The notes beneath the pieces are model-generated. The model was given only the letters and a program-made list of their open reading frames with translations, did not search any database and was not told where the DNA came from. This document shows positions 32,901-41,339 of a stretch of 57,301 nucleotides of DNA, piece after piece; position 1 is the stretch's first letter; the number at the start of each line of letters is the position of its first letter. Source of the stretch: Planctomycetota bacterium. Lineage in GTDB: Bacteria > Planctomycetota > GCA-002687715. Location of the stretch: assembly GCA_002687715.1 (NCBI GenBank), contig NZBC01000093.1, forward strand, positions 1 through 57,301, written 5' to 3'. A program made the position numbers and the translations under genes.

Positions 32901-35433
32901 GGGTCTCGCGGAGCGGGATGGTGAAGTGCCCGCGACCGTCGTCGATGACGACGGGGACCGAGTCGAGCAGGACATGGCCGCGGAGGAGATCCACGAATGC
33001 AACACCGTCGGTTGCGTACACCCGTCCAGTCGCCGGTGCTCCCGCGTGCCAGGTCAGCCGATCCAGGACCACGACGGGACTGGCGGTCGGGGAAACGGCA
33101 GGGAGTCGTTGCTCCCGCTTCGTCGTCGTTCCGTCCGAGAGCCTCACCCTCACCTCGAGGAGGTTGTCTTTGGACACTGGTGTGACCTGACAGGTCGCTC
33201 GACCGGACGAATCGAGTTCGGCTCTGCAGCTTGCATCTGTGCCCTGGGTGATCACGACCTGCCCGGGCCCGGGCCGCCCCCCGCACCGCACCGCGACGTC
33301 CACCGGCCCCGCCACCCCGACGACCGGTTGGACCTGCGGCGTCAAGACGACGCTCACGTCGCGGCGGCCCTCGATGACCACGGCGAGGGGGCAGCGGATC
33401 GTCTGTCCGTCGGCGTCGCGAACGACCGCGGTTAGCTCGGGGAGCGCTGACGTTTGCCGTTTCGCGTCGATCGAGAAGTGCACCTCCCCGCGTCCGTCGG
33501 TTCGATCGGTCCAGCCCCGGACGAGGAGCGCTTCCCCCTCGAATCGGACTGAGCCACCGACGAGGGGCGCGCCGTTCATGTACTCAGCCCGGACGACCGC
33601 CGGGGTGACGCTTCCCGGTTTCACGACGATCCGCCGAGGTGAGGAGACGACCCGGAACGAGGCCCGTTCGAAGGCACTGATGCGCAGCGAAGTCTCGGCG
33701 ATCGCCTCGTCGGGCTGAGCGATCGTGCAGACCTCGATCCGGTACCGTCCCGGCGATACGCCCTTCATGTCGAGGGACCCGGCTCCAATCCCAAACGCGC
33801 TCGTGCGCACCGTCAGTTCGCCGAGGGGCCGGACGCCGTCCCACGCTCGGGTGAGCAGCTCCTGATTCGCGGCCGGACGTCCGTCGGGGAAGGTGTGGAC
33901 CATGACACGAACGTGGACCCGGGCGTCCTCTTGGTAGATCGGCTGATCGGTCACGACGCAGGCCCGGAGGTTCCGACGGATGGACACGTTGAGCGTGCGA
34001 TCACCGACTCGCAGCAGCGCGTCACCATCGGCTGCGTCGCCCGGCACGGGGATCTGGAGGGTCACGTGCCCGTGGACGTCGGTCAATCCCGAGGCCTGGA
34101 CGACCACATGATCATCCTGGGCCAGGTGCGCGAGAACCCGGTGGCCTTCGATGGGTCGTGGCGGGTCAGCCAGGGTCTCGATGAAGACCCGTACTGCCGC
34201 CGTGCCTCCCGCCTCGAATACGGTGGGCGCCAGTACGCGCTGCTCGAACATGTCGTCGGCCTCGGACAGCGGTACTGACCGCCGCACGATCATGTCCTCG
34301 CGCCGCCACGTAGCGACGACGTGGTGGGTCCACGGGTTCCTGGTGCCCGGTGGTACGCGGAGTGCGACCAGTGCCGACGGCGGCTCGTTGTCGTGGGGCG
34401 ACGGATTCAGCGTCACCTCCTGTTGGGGGACGCGGTCAGGGCCCGCCAGTTGCACCGACACCAGCCCTTCGGGGTCGCCCTGGAGCTCCACGAGCAGGTC
34501 ATCCCTGTGGCGTTTCACGGAACGGATGACCAGTGGCGGGCCGTCGCGGCGTTGGAGGTCGCCGTGGCGTACGACATGGGCGGCCATGACCGCGAGCGCC
34601 CAGTCCGGAGGGGCGATGCGAGCGGGGCGGTGCCAACCGCAGACGCAGATGCGGCCGCCCGCGTCGGTCATGGCAAGGAGTGGCGGTGCGGAGGGTGCCC
34701 GGTTCTCCCAGTCTTGGGCCACCGCGTCGACGAACGGGTGATCCAGCGGCGCGAGTTCTTCCCACATCGGGACCCGCGGACCCACGCGACCGTGGCCGAA
34801 GCTCGTTAGATCTTCCTCCCGCGCGTGAGTGAGCACGAGGAGGCCCCCCCGGTCAACGTATCGGCGCAGTTGATTCGCGGCGGGGCCGTGAGCTGCATCC
34901 GGCGTCGCGAGTAGCAAAGGGACCTGGTCGACCTCGCTCGGCAGGACTTCACGAACGAGCACCTCGAAACCGGTTCGCGCGGTGATGCGCGCCGCCGTCT
35001 CGCGGACGACGCGCAGCAGTTGGGGCCACATCCGGTCGTACGGGCCACCGTGAGGCGCCCCGCCGGAATCCCAGGCGGTGTCGCGGATGACGAACTTCTC
35101 TTCGTATTCGACGATCTCAGATTCCGCCTCGAAGTCCGGGTCGCCCGGCCCAGGGTGAGCCGAGCGTAGCGCCGCGAGCTCGCCGGGTGTGAGTAGCTCC
35201 GCGATCTGAACCGGTGGCCGCCACGGCAGCAAGACACCGATGACGAGGCAGCCGTCGACGAGCTTGCCGTCGGGGGCGTAGATCCAGCTGCGCGGAAGGT
35301 CGACGAGCGAAGACACCGACGGGCTCGATGCCGGCGCCTCCGTTCTCGTCGTTCGTTCGCCGCCGCACGCGGCCAGTCCGGTGATCGTCGCGATCACCAG
35401 CAGCGACCGCAATCCTGCGAAGCGTCGTTCCAT
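29929..35433 (-). CDS. Alpha-2-macroglobulin-like lipoprotein with DUF4159-like N-terminus
   Basis: A 1,834-residue lipoprotein (lipobox TGLAAC). Residues about 50-260 resemble DUF4159: QLRRYVDRGGLLVLTHAREE, then LAPLDHPFVDAV. MG-type beta-sandwich domains follow, including DQPIYQEDARVHVRVMVHTF. The bait-region neighbourhood near residue 1000 is Arg/Lys-rich. The macroglobulin motif SLVFVPEILTDADGRAAIDV precedes the complement-like domain. The thioester motif is intact as GCCEQ, with Cys1381 and Gln1384; its second position is Cys where Gly is common. Bacterial macroglobulins trap proteases in the periplasm and often pair with PBP1c. No pbpC is nearby here. The N-terminal fusion is unusual. 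Confidence 0.88.
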   Translation of the reverse strand: MERRFAGLRSLLVIATITGLAACGGERTTRTEAPASSPSVSSLVDLPRSWIYAPDGKLVDGCLVIGVLLPWRPPVQIAELLTPGELAALRSAHPGPGDPDFEAESEIVEYEEKFVIRDTAWDSGGAPHGGPYDRMWPQLLRVVRETAARITARTGFEVLVREVLPSEVDQVPLLLATPDAAHGPAANQLRRYVDRGGLLVLTHAREEDLTSFGHGRVGPRVPMWEELAPLDHPFVDAVAQDWENRAPSAPPLLAMTDAGGRICVCGWHRPARIAPPDWALAVMAAHVVRHGDLQRRDGPPLVIRSVKRHRDDLLVELQGDPEGLVSVQLAGPDRVPQQEVTLNPSPHDNEPPSALVALRVPPGTRNPWTHHVVATWRREDMIVRRSVPLSEADDMFEQRVLAPTVFEAGGTAAVRVFIETLADPPRPIEGHRVLAHLAQDDHVVVQASGLTDVHGHVTLQIPVPGDAADGDALLRVGDRTLNVSIRRNLRACVVTDQPIYQEDARVHVRVMVHTFPDGRPAANQELLTRAWDGVRPLGELTVRTSAFGIGAGSLDMKGVSPGRYRIEVCTIAQPDEAIAETSLRISAFERASFRVVSSPRRIVVKPGSVTPAVVRAEYMNGAPLVGGSVRFEGEALLVRGWTDRTDGRGEVHFSIDAKRQTSALPELTAVVRDADGQTIRCPLAVVIEGRRDVSVVLTPQVQPVVGVAGPVDVAVRCGGRPGPGQVVITQGTDASCRAELDSSGRATCQVTPVSKDNLLEVRVRLSDGTTTKREQRLPAVSPTASPVVVLDRLTWHAGAPATGRVYATDGVAFVDLLRGHVLLDSVPVVIDDGRGHFTIPLRETHIGEVVFAAHRVDGLHAHGTQQNALVLSSRRLDIDARPAKSAFAPGTAARVDVQVRDAAGRPTAAALGYWAVDQATLEAAAPSLDRDRSFRTIPQRSKDTLVRLVNDLSQADGSKRADGATARWLFGWVTPLGKRNRLHRLRDRRSAGLKRERTAVILRQEAALKKRMAAVVLAALHAVPTSEVRSATSFRELVADLVGRGDLPRTALVDAFGLALTVRSDDRSVCFVSAGGDGRFETLDDVVASYPMDRFVELIPPRIQELLSRARADGTRWFLGPDLTDILRRRYRSLRALGGGSHHGRRFRSGRTVLAPRPPVHRRDFSPSLVFVPEILTDADGRAAIDVPLNDALTTWRLKLSATAASGAIGTGAADLRVAQPLHVKPRIASPLTVGDAVSVPVAVRNETNAPMTVEVLASVSDASTVALVGPPSRTVEVSSHQTGAVTFRLRANAAGTVEVRIEARSGSLVDAYAAPVVVAPLGRAVENSTPLTAAKDKPARLEIDVGSSTPGATLQLVVWPDTASAALDGLDGLLQRPTGCCEQTATTMLPMAIATDRLQAAGRLTKQQRQRAKTWLTDGRNRILGFEVATTGGFSLYGHAPADPAVTAYALLALMNMRRHTGESDSGAKTRALEWLAKTLDGDGAWSTRGATPGTAIRTTAYVAGLLALAGERPPRPALAYLDRGIAGCDDAYTLALAAIALHGEGASVARVPGACLASRVLELGERAFDVVGPTPFGGRGQSPRVIAIALACEALRLDGRPEEARRTLDWLRSARDARGRFGSTQATFFALYALAGMAAEEAANATVRVSVDGGKAVVGKTTFGQPLRLDLPGPVTAGRHLVEVATNAKAAIRSAVVVRRWAPWSETPLQGNLNLTVAWPKKPVPAEKEATCRVVVHNLGTTVSSAPILTLGLPPGIDVDPWRVRGPIARAEKSRRGLILYLADLAAGERLAIDVPFRPRYALSAHTRFSELVAPYTPESAAIVAPSAIEVR

Positions 35434-35475
35434 GGAATCAGGAACGATCTGAACCTCGTCGCGGTTCGATCGATG

Positions 35476-35700
35476 TCAGCCGGGGTCCTCGTCCCCCACC
35501 AGTCGGAGCCAGGCTTCGGGGACGAGGAGCCTCGGCTGCAGCGTGACCCCCGGCAGCTCGCGCACCATCCGCGCCCGGGCGAGCGCGCGGAGCTCCTCAT
35601 AGACCAGCGGGAGCATCTCCTCCGCCGAACGCGGGCCGTCCCGGGTGAGCTCCTGGAAGCGTTGCGTACGGTCGGAGGCGTCATCGTCACCGGGCGTCAT
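35476..35700 (-). pseudogene. Truncated ECF sigma factor (planctomycete SigK-like)
   Basis: A 74-residue frame. EEMLPLVYEELRALARARM and LPGVTLQPRLLVPEAWLRLV match the N-terminal region 2 of the TIGR02999-type ECF sigma factors that are abundant in Planctomycetota. The full proteins are about 185 residues, with region 4 at the C-terminus. Here a stop comes directly after DEDPG. The following 40 bases in the other frames do not continue the family, and the macroglobulin gene then starts. This is most likely a remnant; a working region-2-only regulator is possible but less likely. Confidence 0.65.
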
Positions 35701-35748
35701 GGTGCGCCGCTGACTCTGTCGCTGCGCGGTCGACCAGTGGCGATCCTG

Positions 35749-37242
35749 TCACCGATACGCGTGCTGCGCACGGGTTTCGCGGACGAGTCCCGCCAGCGAC
35801 TCGATCCAGACCGGGTGGTCGTTGAGCGCGGGGACGACGATCAGCTCCTCGCCCCCGGCCGCCGCGAATCTCTCGCGGAGCCGGACCCCCACCTCCTCGA
35901 GGGTCTCCAGACAGTCCGCCGCGAACCCGGGCATGGTGACGAGGATGCGAGGGGTGGAGGAGGCCAGCTCGGGAACGTACTCGTCGAGGAAGGGCTGCAG
36001 CCACGGCTCGTCGCCGAACCGGGACTGGAACACCATTTCCCACTGGTCGCGTTCGAGCTCGAGCGCGCTCGCCAGCGCCCACGCGGTGCAGGCGCACTGC
36101 TCGACATAGGGATCGCTGGCTCGCACGTAGGCTTCGGGCAATCCGTGAAACGAGAAGACGTAGTGATCGGGCGGTCGATCGCCCATCGCCTCGTGCACGC
36201 GGTCGGCGAGCGCGGCAACGTACAGCGCGTCGTCAGGGTACGGCGGTACGAACGAGACCGTGGGCTGCTCGCGCCGTGCCATCACCAGCTCCATGACCTT
36301 CGCGTTGTTCGTGCCGGTGGTGGGGTTGCTGTACTGCGGATAGAGCGGGAGCACGATGATAGTGCGGCAGCGGGCGGTGACGAGCTCCTCGAGCGCCGTC
36401 TCCAGCGACGGAGCGCCGTACCGCATGCCCAGGCTGACCACGTAGTCGTCGCCGAGCTCGCGGGCGAGGGCGGTCGAAGTCTGTCGTGACCAGTGCAGGA
36501 GCGGCGACCCCGTCTTCTCGTCCCACACGACGGAGTAGGCCCGGGCCGACGCTGCAGCACGGCGCGGCAGGATGATCACGTTGAGAACGAACGCCCACAG
36601 CCAGCGGTTGACCTCGACCACGCGTTCATCGGAGAGGAACTCGCGCAGGTACCGGCGGACGGCGGGTGTGGTGGGTGCGTCCGGGGTACCGAGGTTCGAG
36701 ATCAGGACGCCGATGGGGCCGCCCCGCGTCGCGAGGGTCGGCGCGACGTCGGAACGGGTGGGCAGTGGGGGCGGCGGCGAGACGAAGTAGACCAGGCTCG
36801 CCACCGCGAGACCCGCGCCGATCCCGACGTAGATGCCACCGACCAACGCCCACGGGATGACGCCGTGATCCGCGAGCGCCCGCAAACCTCTGCCGACGCC
36901 GATCATCAGTCCGATCAACAACACGAACCGGAGCGTGAACACGTTCCAGGGCCGCGGGTGCGAAAGCCCGTGAAAGCGCTTCAGGTTGCGTCGGGCGGTC
37001 CGTGCGAGGACGTAGCGACCCTTGAGCACGCCGATCACGAGCCCGAATCCGAGTCCCAGCGCGAGACCGACCGTCGTCACGCTCGGGTCCTGCAGCATGA
37101 CCCCACCGCGCCACCCGAGCATCAGGCCGACGGCTACCCAGACCACGCCGGCGAAGTGGCCGAGGGCCCGAGGTCGCATCGGACGGAGGCCGACGACGGC
37201 CCGGAAGAGGTCCGCGGTGTATTCAAGGGCTCGAAGTCGCAT
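35749..37242 (-). CDS. hemH: Ferrochelatase fused to an N-terminal membrane domain
   Basis: A 497-residue protein. Residues from about 172 are a full ferrochelatase: PIGVLISNLGTPDAPTTPAV, PLYPQYSNPTTGTNNAKVME, the catalytic His366 in FSFHGLPEAY and the acidic PGFAADCLETLEE. It inserts iron into protoporphyrin (or coproporphyrin) in haem synthesis. Residues 1-165 carry about four membrane segments (VVWVAVGLMLGWRGGVML; LALGLGFGLVIGVLKG; FVLLIGLMIGV; VGGIYVGIGAGLAVASLVYF). Standard bacterial enzymes are 310-370 residues without such a domain. The gene starts 13 bases after the aldehyde dehydrogenase stop, so it may share the hydroxyproline operon transcript. Confidence 0.9.
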   Translation of the reverse strand: MRLRALEYTADLFRAVVGLRPMRPRALGHFAGVVWVAVGLMLGWRGGVMLQDPSVTTVGLALGLGFGLVIGVLKGRYVLARTARRNLKRFHGLSHPRPWNVFTLRFVLLIGLMIGVGRGLRALADHGVIPWALVGGIYVGIGAGLAVASLVYFVSPPPPLPTRSDVAPTLATRGGPIGVLISNLGTPDAPTTPAVRRYLREFLSDERVVEVNRWLWAFVLNVIILPRRAAASARAYSVVWDEKTGSPLLHWSRQTSTALARELGDDYVVSLGMRYGAPSLETALEELVTARCRTIIVLPLYPQYSNPTTGTNNAKVMELVMARREQPTVSFVPPYPDDALYVAALADRVHEAMGDRPPDHYVFSFHGLPEAYVRASDPYVEQCACTAWALASALELERDQWEMVFQSRFGDEPWLQPFLDEYVPELASSTPRILVTMPGFAADCLETLEEVGVRLRERFAAAGGEELIVVPALNDHPVWIESLAGLVRETRAQHAYR

Positions 37243-37255
37243 CAGTCGGATTCGG

Positions 37256-38848
37256 TCAGGCGTCGTCGGTCCACGCCCCGTCCACGAGACGCATGATGCC
37301 CAGCGGATTGCCGTCCTTCAGCTCGTCCGGGAGCAAGTGCTGTGGGAAGCCCTGATAGCAGAACGGACGAAGGAAACGGCGAACGGCCGCGGTGCCGACG
37401 GAGGTGGTGCGGACGTCGGAAGTCGCGGGCCACGGACCACCGTGGTGCATCGACGGACACACCTCGACCCCGGTCGGGAACCCGTTGAGCACGAGTCGGC
37501 CGGAGCAATCACGGAGCAGCGCGACGAGATCGCCCGCGCCAAGGAGGTCGGCATCGGTGGCATGCAGGGTGGCGGTGAGCTGGCCAGACAGGGTGGCGAG
37601 GGCGGCGGTGAGGTCATCGCGGTGCGGGCAGCGGACCACCAGAGTCGAAGGACCGAAGACCTCCTCGGCCAGTGCGGGGTGATCGCGGAACGTGGCTGCG
37701 TCGGTCGTGTACACGGCGGGGGTCGCGCGCGCACCGCCAGGGCCACCGTCGCCATCGGCGCGACCGCTGCGGGCAACACCATCGACGGCGTCGAGCCGAT
37801 CGCAACCCGCGCGATAGCCGGTGCGGATGCCGGCGTGGAGAAACGTGCCGTCAGGAGCGTCTGCCGCGAGGGCTTCGAGGCGGTGAACGAGGGCGGAGGT
37901 GTTCTCATCGTCGAGCGCGAACACCAGCCCTGGGTTGGTGCAGAACTGTCCGACGCCGAGTGTGACGGCGCCGAACAGCCCGTTGGCGATCGCTTCGCCG
38001 CGTTCGCTCGCCGCACCGGGGAGGATCACGACGGGGTTCACGCTCCCCATCTCGGCGTAGACGGGGATGGGGTCTTCACGGGTGGCGACTGCGTCGATCA
38101 GCGCCCGGCCGCCACTCAGCGAGCCCGTGAATCCGACCGCCCGGGTCCGGGGGTTCTTGACCATCGCGAGCCCGACTGCGTGCCCGCGACCGTGAACGAG
38201 CGAGAACGTGCCGGCGGGTAATCCCGCGGCGCGAACGGCGCTCTGGATGACGCGGCCCACCATCTCCGAGGTGCCGGGGTGATTCGGATGACCTTTCACG
38301 ACGATCGGGCATCCGGCAGCCAGCGCCGACGCGGTGTCCCCACCAGCGACGGAGAAGGCGAGCGGGAAGTTGCTCGCACCGAACACGACGACCGGACCGA
38401 GCGGGACGTGCATCTGACGGACGTCCGGCTTGGGCAGGGGTTCGCGGTCGGGCAGAGCATGGTCGATACGCGGTTCGAGATGCGACCCGTCGCGCACCAC
38501 GGACGCGAACTGGCGGAGCTGGGCGCAGGTACGGCCTCGTTCTCCGGTGAGGCGGGCCGCGGGCAGCGCCGTCTCCTTCCCGGCCCGCTCGAGCAGCGCG
38601 TCACCCAGACCCATGATCCCGTCGGCGACGGCCTCGAGGAACTTGGCACGGGACTCGCGGTCGAGATCAATGAGCTGGGAGTGAGCGGCCTCCGCGGCCG
38701 CGAGGGCGCGATCGACCTCAGCGTCGGTGGCATCGCAGTAGGGGGGCGAGAGAGCGTCGCCCGTGGTGGGATCGACGCCCGTGAAGGTGGTATCGGCGGC
38801 GTCGGCAGAGGGGGCGTCCGCGATCAGGTGGCGGCCGTGGAGTTCCAT
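37256..38848 (-). CDS. Alpha-ketoglutarate semialdehyde dehydrogenase (ALDH family)
   Basis: A 530-residue ALDH. I chose ATG 38848, preceded by gagga at seven bases; an in-frame ATG at 38866 overlaps the preceding stop and is also possible. Catalytic Cys lies in GVGQFCTNPG and Glu in YAEMGSVNP, and the Asn-containing FGASNFPLAF is typical. The length and C-terminus (RRFLRPFCYQGFPQHLLPDE) match the 2,5-dioxovalerate dehydrogenase subgroup. It oxidises alpha-ketoglutarate semialdehyde to alpha-ketoglutarate, the last step of hydroxyproline breakdown. The upstream deaminase and dehydrogenase genes support this assignment. Confidence 0.9.
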   Translation of the reverse strand: MELHGRHLIADAPSADAADTTFTGVDPTTGDALSPPYCDATDAEVDRALAAAEAAHSQLIDLDRESRAKFLEAVADGIMGLGDALLERAGKETALPAARLTGERGRTCAQLRQFASVVRDGSHLEPRIDHALPDREPLPKPDVRQMHVPLGPVVVFGASNFPLAFSVAGGDTASALAAGCPIVVKGHPNHPGTSEMVGRVIQSAVRAAGLPAGTFSLVHGRGHAVGLAMVKNPRTRAVGFTGSLSGGRALIDAVATREDPIPVYAEMGSVNPVVILPGAASERGEAIANGLFGAVTLGVGQFCTNPGLVFALDDENTSALVHRLEALAADAPDGTFLHAGIRTGYRAGCDRLDAVDGVARSGRADGDGGPGGARATPAVYTTDAATFRDHPALAEEVFGPSTLVVRCPHRDDLTAALATLSGQLTATLHATDADLLGAGDLVALLRDCSGRLVLNGFPTGVEVCPSMHHGGPWPATSDVRTTSVGTAAVRRFLRPFCYQGFPQHLLPDELKDGNPLGIMRLVDGAWTDDA

Positions 38849-38862
38849 CGTCGAATCCTCAT

Positions 38863-39777
38863 TCATCGGGATCGCTCGTTCATCGGGTTGGAAGCCAGCG
38901 TGGTGCGAATGACCTCCAGAGCCTGTTCGCGCCGCTCGCCTTCCAGGATGCGGCGCGGCGCACGAACGCGCTCGTGGCCCATGCCGACCTCCTGTTGGAC
39001 GAGCTTGATGAGCTGCACGAACTCGGGAACGGTATCGAGCCGGAGCAGCGGAAGGAACCAAGAGTACAGGGCGAATGCAGCGTCGTGCTCGCCCGCACGG
39101 GCGAGTCGGAACACCTCGACGGATTCGCGGGGGAGTGCGTTGACCAGACCGGCGATCCAGCCGACGGCCCCGGCGTGGACGGCCTCGAAGGCCATGTCGT
39201 CGAGCCCGGCGAAGAGGGCGAGGCGATCTCCGAGCAGTGCGTGATTGGCACAGATCCGCCGGACGTCACCTCCTGACTCCTTCATGGCTCGGAGGTTCTC
39301 GAACCGATCACACAGCTCGACCATCTGGGTGGGCAGGACGTCGGTGCCGTACGCAATGGGATTGTTGTAGAGCATGCAGGGCAGATCGGTAGCCTCGAGG
39401 ACGGCGGCGAAGTGAGCGCGCGTCTCGGACCATGGGCCCTGATACACGTAGGGCGGCAGCACCATGAGGCCGCGGCAGCCCTTGTCCCGCGAAGCCTGGG
39501 CGAGCGCGACGGCCTGGTGAGTCGCGAGCGCGGCGATCCCGGGGATCACGGGCACGCGGTCGCCCACGGCCTGCACGATCGTGTCGAGCACGGCGAGCTT
39601 CTCGTCGAAGTCCAGCGTGGCACCCTCGCCGAGCGAGCCGAGCGGAACCACCGCCGTGGCGCCGGCATCGACCATCCAGGCTGCGTGGCGGGCGAGGAAC
39701 GCGTGATCGACGTCGCCTGCGTCATCGAACGGTGTGGTGATGGCGGGCATCACCCCTTCCCAAACAACTTCGGTCAT
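38863..39777 (-). CDS. DapA-family pyrroline-4-hydroxy-2-carboxylate deaminase
   Basis: A 304-residue DHDPS/NAL-family enzyme. GSLGEGATLDFDEK is the GxxGE-type motif, MLYNNPIAYG holds the catalytic Tyr region and AMKESGGDVRR the Schiff-base Lys. In this operon the expected reaction is conversion of 1-pyrroline-4-hydroxy-2-carboxylate to alpha-ketoglutarate semialdehyde with ammonia release. Sequence alone would also allow other lyases of the family. The ATG at 39777 overlaps the preceding stop (ATGA), matching the operon's coupling style; longer in-frame starts are not credible. Confidence 0.85.
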   Translation of the reverse strand: MTEVVWEGVMPAITTPFDDAGDVDHAFLARHAAWMVDAGATAVVPLGSLGEGATLDFDEKLAVLDTIVQAVGDRVPVIPGIAALATHQAVALAQASRDKGCRGLMVLPPYVYQGPWSETRAHFAAVLEATDLPCMLYNNPIAYGTDVLPTQMVELCDRFENLRAMKESGGDVRRICANHALLGDRLALFAGLDDMAFEAVHAGAVGWIAGLVNALPRESVEVFRLARAGEHDAAFALYSWFLPLLRLDTVPEFVQLIKLVQQEVGMGHERVRAPRRILEGERREQALEVIRTTLASNPMNERSR

Positions 39778-41339
39778 CTTGCTTGCACGCACGCGCCGAT
39801 GGTCGCGAGCGCCTCCAGGGGGACGGGGGAGTACGGCGGCCGGACAGTGTCCAACCGCCATCCAAGGATCCAGCGAAGCGCGGGGCCGCACATGCGACCC
39901 TGGCAGGGACCCATGCCGCAACGCGTTCGTAGTTTGGCGTCGCGAGGGTCGGTATGGAAGCGGACGGCACCGAACGGCACGTCCTCGCAGCGACACACGA
40001 TCGTGTCGTCGGTGGGGAGGGCGCGGAGGCGGTCGTCGAGCGTCCAGGCCGCGAGGAAGGTCCGCGCGAACCGACGCTCGCGGTCGCGGCGGCGCCTGAG
40101 GCCGGAGGCAGCCGCGGTCCGGCCGGCAGCGGCCAGCCCCGCAATCGCTCCTTCGACGAGCGCGGCGTCGAGGCCGGCGACGCCACAGACCTCACCCGCG
40201 GCGAACACGTGATCGACGGAAGTGCGCTGATCCTGGTCGACCCCGATGGCTCCGGACTCGAGCCGGCAACCGAGGGATTGGGCGACCTCGGTCTGGGGAA
40301 CGAGGCCGCAGCCGTAGGCGACGAGGTCACACGGGATGGACTCGGAGCCGCCCGGAGTGTGGACGTCGATGCTGGCGAGGGACTCGCCGTCGTCGCTCGA
40401 GCCGTCGGCCGACACGATCCAGGACGAGTACAGACGGCGGACGCCGCGCAGCGCATGGGTGAGCTTCAATCCCCGGGCCAGCTTCGAAGGGTGCGCGAGC
40501 AGGCGCGGGCCGAGCCCGAGTACGCGCCGGCGCGGCGCCTGCTCGACGATGGCGAGAATGCGGCCGCCTCGCTCCCGAAGGGCCGCGGCGACGGCGAGCA
40601 GCAGAGGGCCGCTGCCGGCCACGACGATGCGGCGATCGCGGACGTCGAGGCCGTTCTTGGCGAGCGCCTGGAGGCCACCGGCGCCCATGACGCCCGGCAA
40701 CGTCCAGCCGGGGAAGGGAAGGAGCAGCTCGCGCGCGCCGGTAGCAAGGACGACGTCTTCGGCGCGGATGTCGTGGACACGGTCGTCTGCGTCGAGGGCG
40801 AAGAGGCGGGTCGGTGGACCGGCGTGGACCACCCGCGCGCCCACGAGGGTCGAGACGCCGGCATCATAGGCCCGACGGTGCATGTCATGGGCCGGCGGGG
40901 GAGCGCCCGTGGCGTGATCGCATCGCCAGATCTGCCCGCCGGGGCGCGGGTTCTCGTCGAGGAGGAGAACCGACGCACCCGCCTCCGCGGCGTGCACCGC
41001 GGCGGTCAGCCCCGCGGGGCCGGCGCCGAGCACGGCCACGCTGGGGAAATGCGTCACGGCGTCGGGTTTCCTGCGCTGGGCCCCCCCCCGGGGGAGCTTG
41101 TACCACGCGGTGGCGACATCGCCGATGCGGGTGTCCGGTCGCGCGCTCCTGCCGCAGGTGCGGACATGGGGCTGCCCATCCACCGTGGTTCGGCACTCGT
41201 GGCAGACCCCCATTCCACACACCGGGCCGCGCGCCGAGCCGTGGGGCGACCGATGGAACGCTCGTCGACCGGCGTTCCATTCCGCGGCCGCCAGACTGAT
41301 GCCATCGCTGGCTGGGGGTTGCCCGCGAGGGTCATCCAT
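39774..41339 (-). CDS. D-hydroxyproline dehydrogenase FAD/[2Fe-2S] subunits, apparently fused
   Basis: A 521-residue frame. Residues 1-85 look like the small [2Fe-2S] subunit of HcnA type (PVCGMGVCHECRTTVDG, then HVRTCG). From about residue 95 the large subunit begins: VAVLGAGPAGLTAAVHAAEAG, ATGARELLLPFPGWTLPGVM, and a C-terminal BFD-like iron-sulphur domain (IVCRCEDVPFGAV; RTRCGMGPCQGRMCGPA). Related LhpBEF/HcnABC enzymes oxidise D-hydroxyproline and pass electrons to the respiratory chain. The junction lies on a run of nine C at 41081-41089. One base more or less there would give two genes, with a TGA at 41056-41054 overlapping a GTG at 41057. The fusion may therefore be a sequencing artefact. 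Confidence 0.8.
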   Translation of the reverse strand: MDDPRGQPPASDGISLAAAEWNAGRRAFHRSPHGSARGPVCGMGVCHECRTTVDGQPHVRTCGRSARPDTRIGDVATAWYKLPRGGAQRRKPDAVTHFPSVAVLGAGPAGLTAAVHAAEAGASVLLLDENPRPGGQIWRCDHATGAPPPAHDMHRRAYDAGVSTLVGARVVHAGPPTRLFALDADDRVHDIRAEDVVLATGARELLLPFPGWTLPGVMGAGGLQALAKNGLDVRDRRIVVAGSGPLLLAVAAALRERGGRILAIVEQAPRRRVLGLGPRLLAHPSKLARGLKLTHALRGVRRLYSSWIVSADGSSDDGESLASIDVHTPGGSESIPCDLVAYGCGLVPQTEVAQSLGCRLESGAIGVDQDQRTSVDHVFAAGEVCGVAGLDAALVEGAIAGLAAAGRTAAASGLRRRRDRERRFARTFLAAWTLDDRLRALPTDDTIVCRCEDVPFGAVRFHTDPRDAKLRTRCGMGPCQGRMCGPALRWILGWRLDTVRPPYSPVPLEALATIGACVQAR

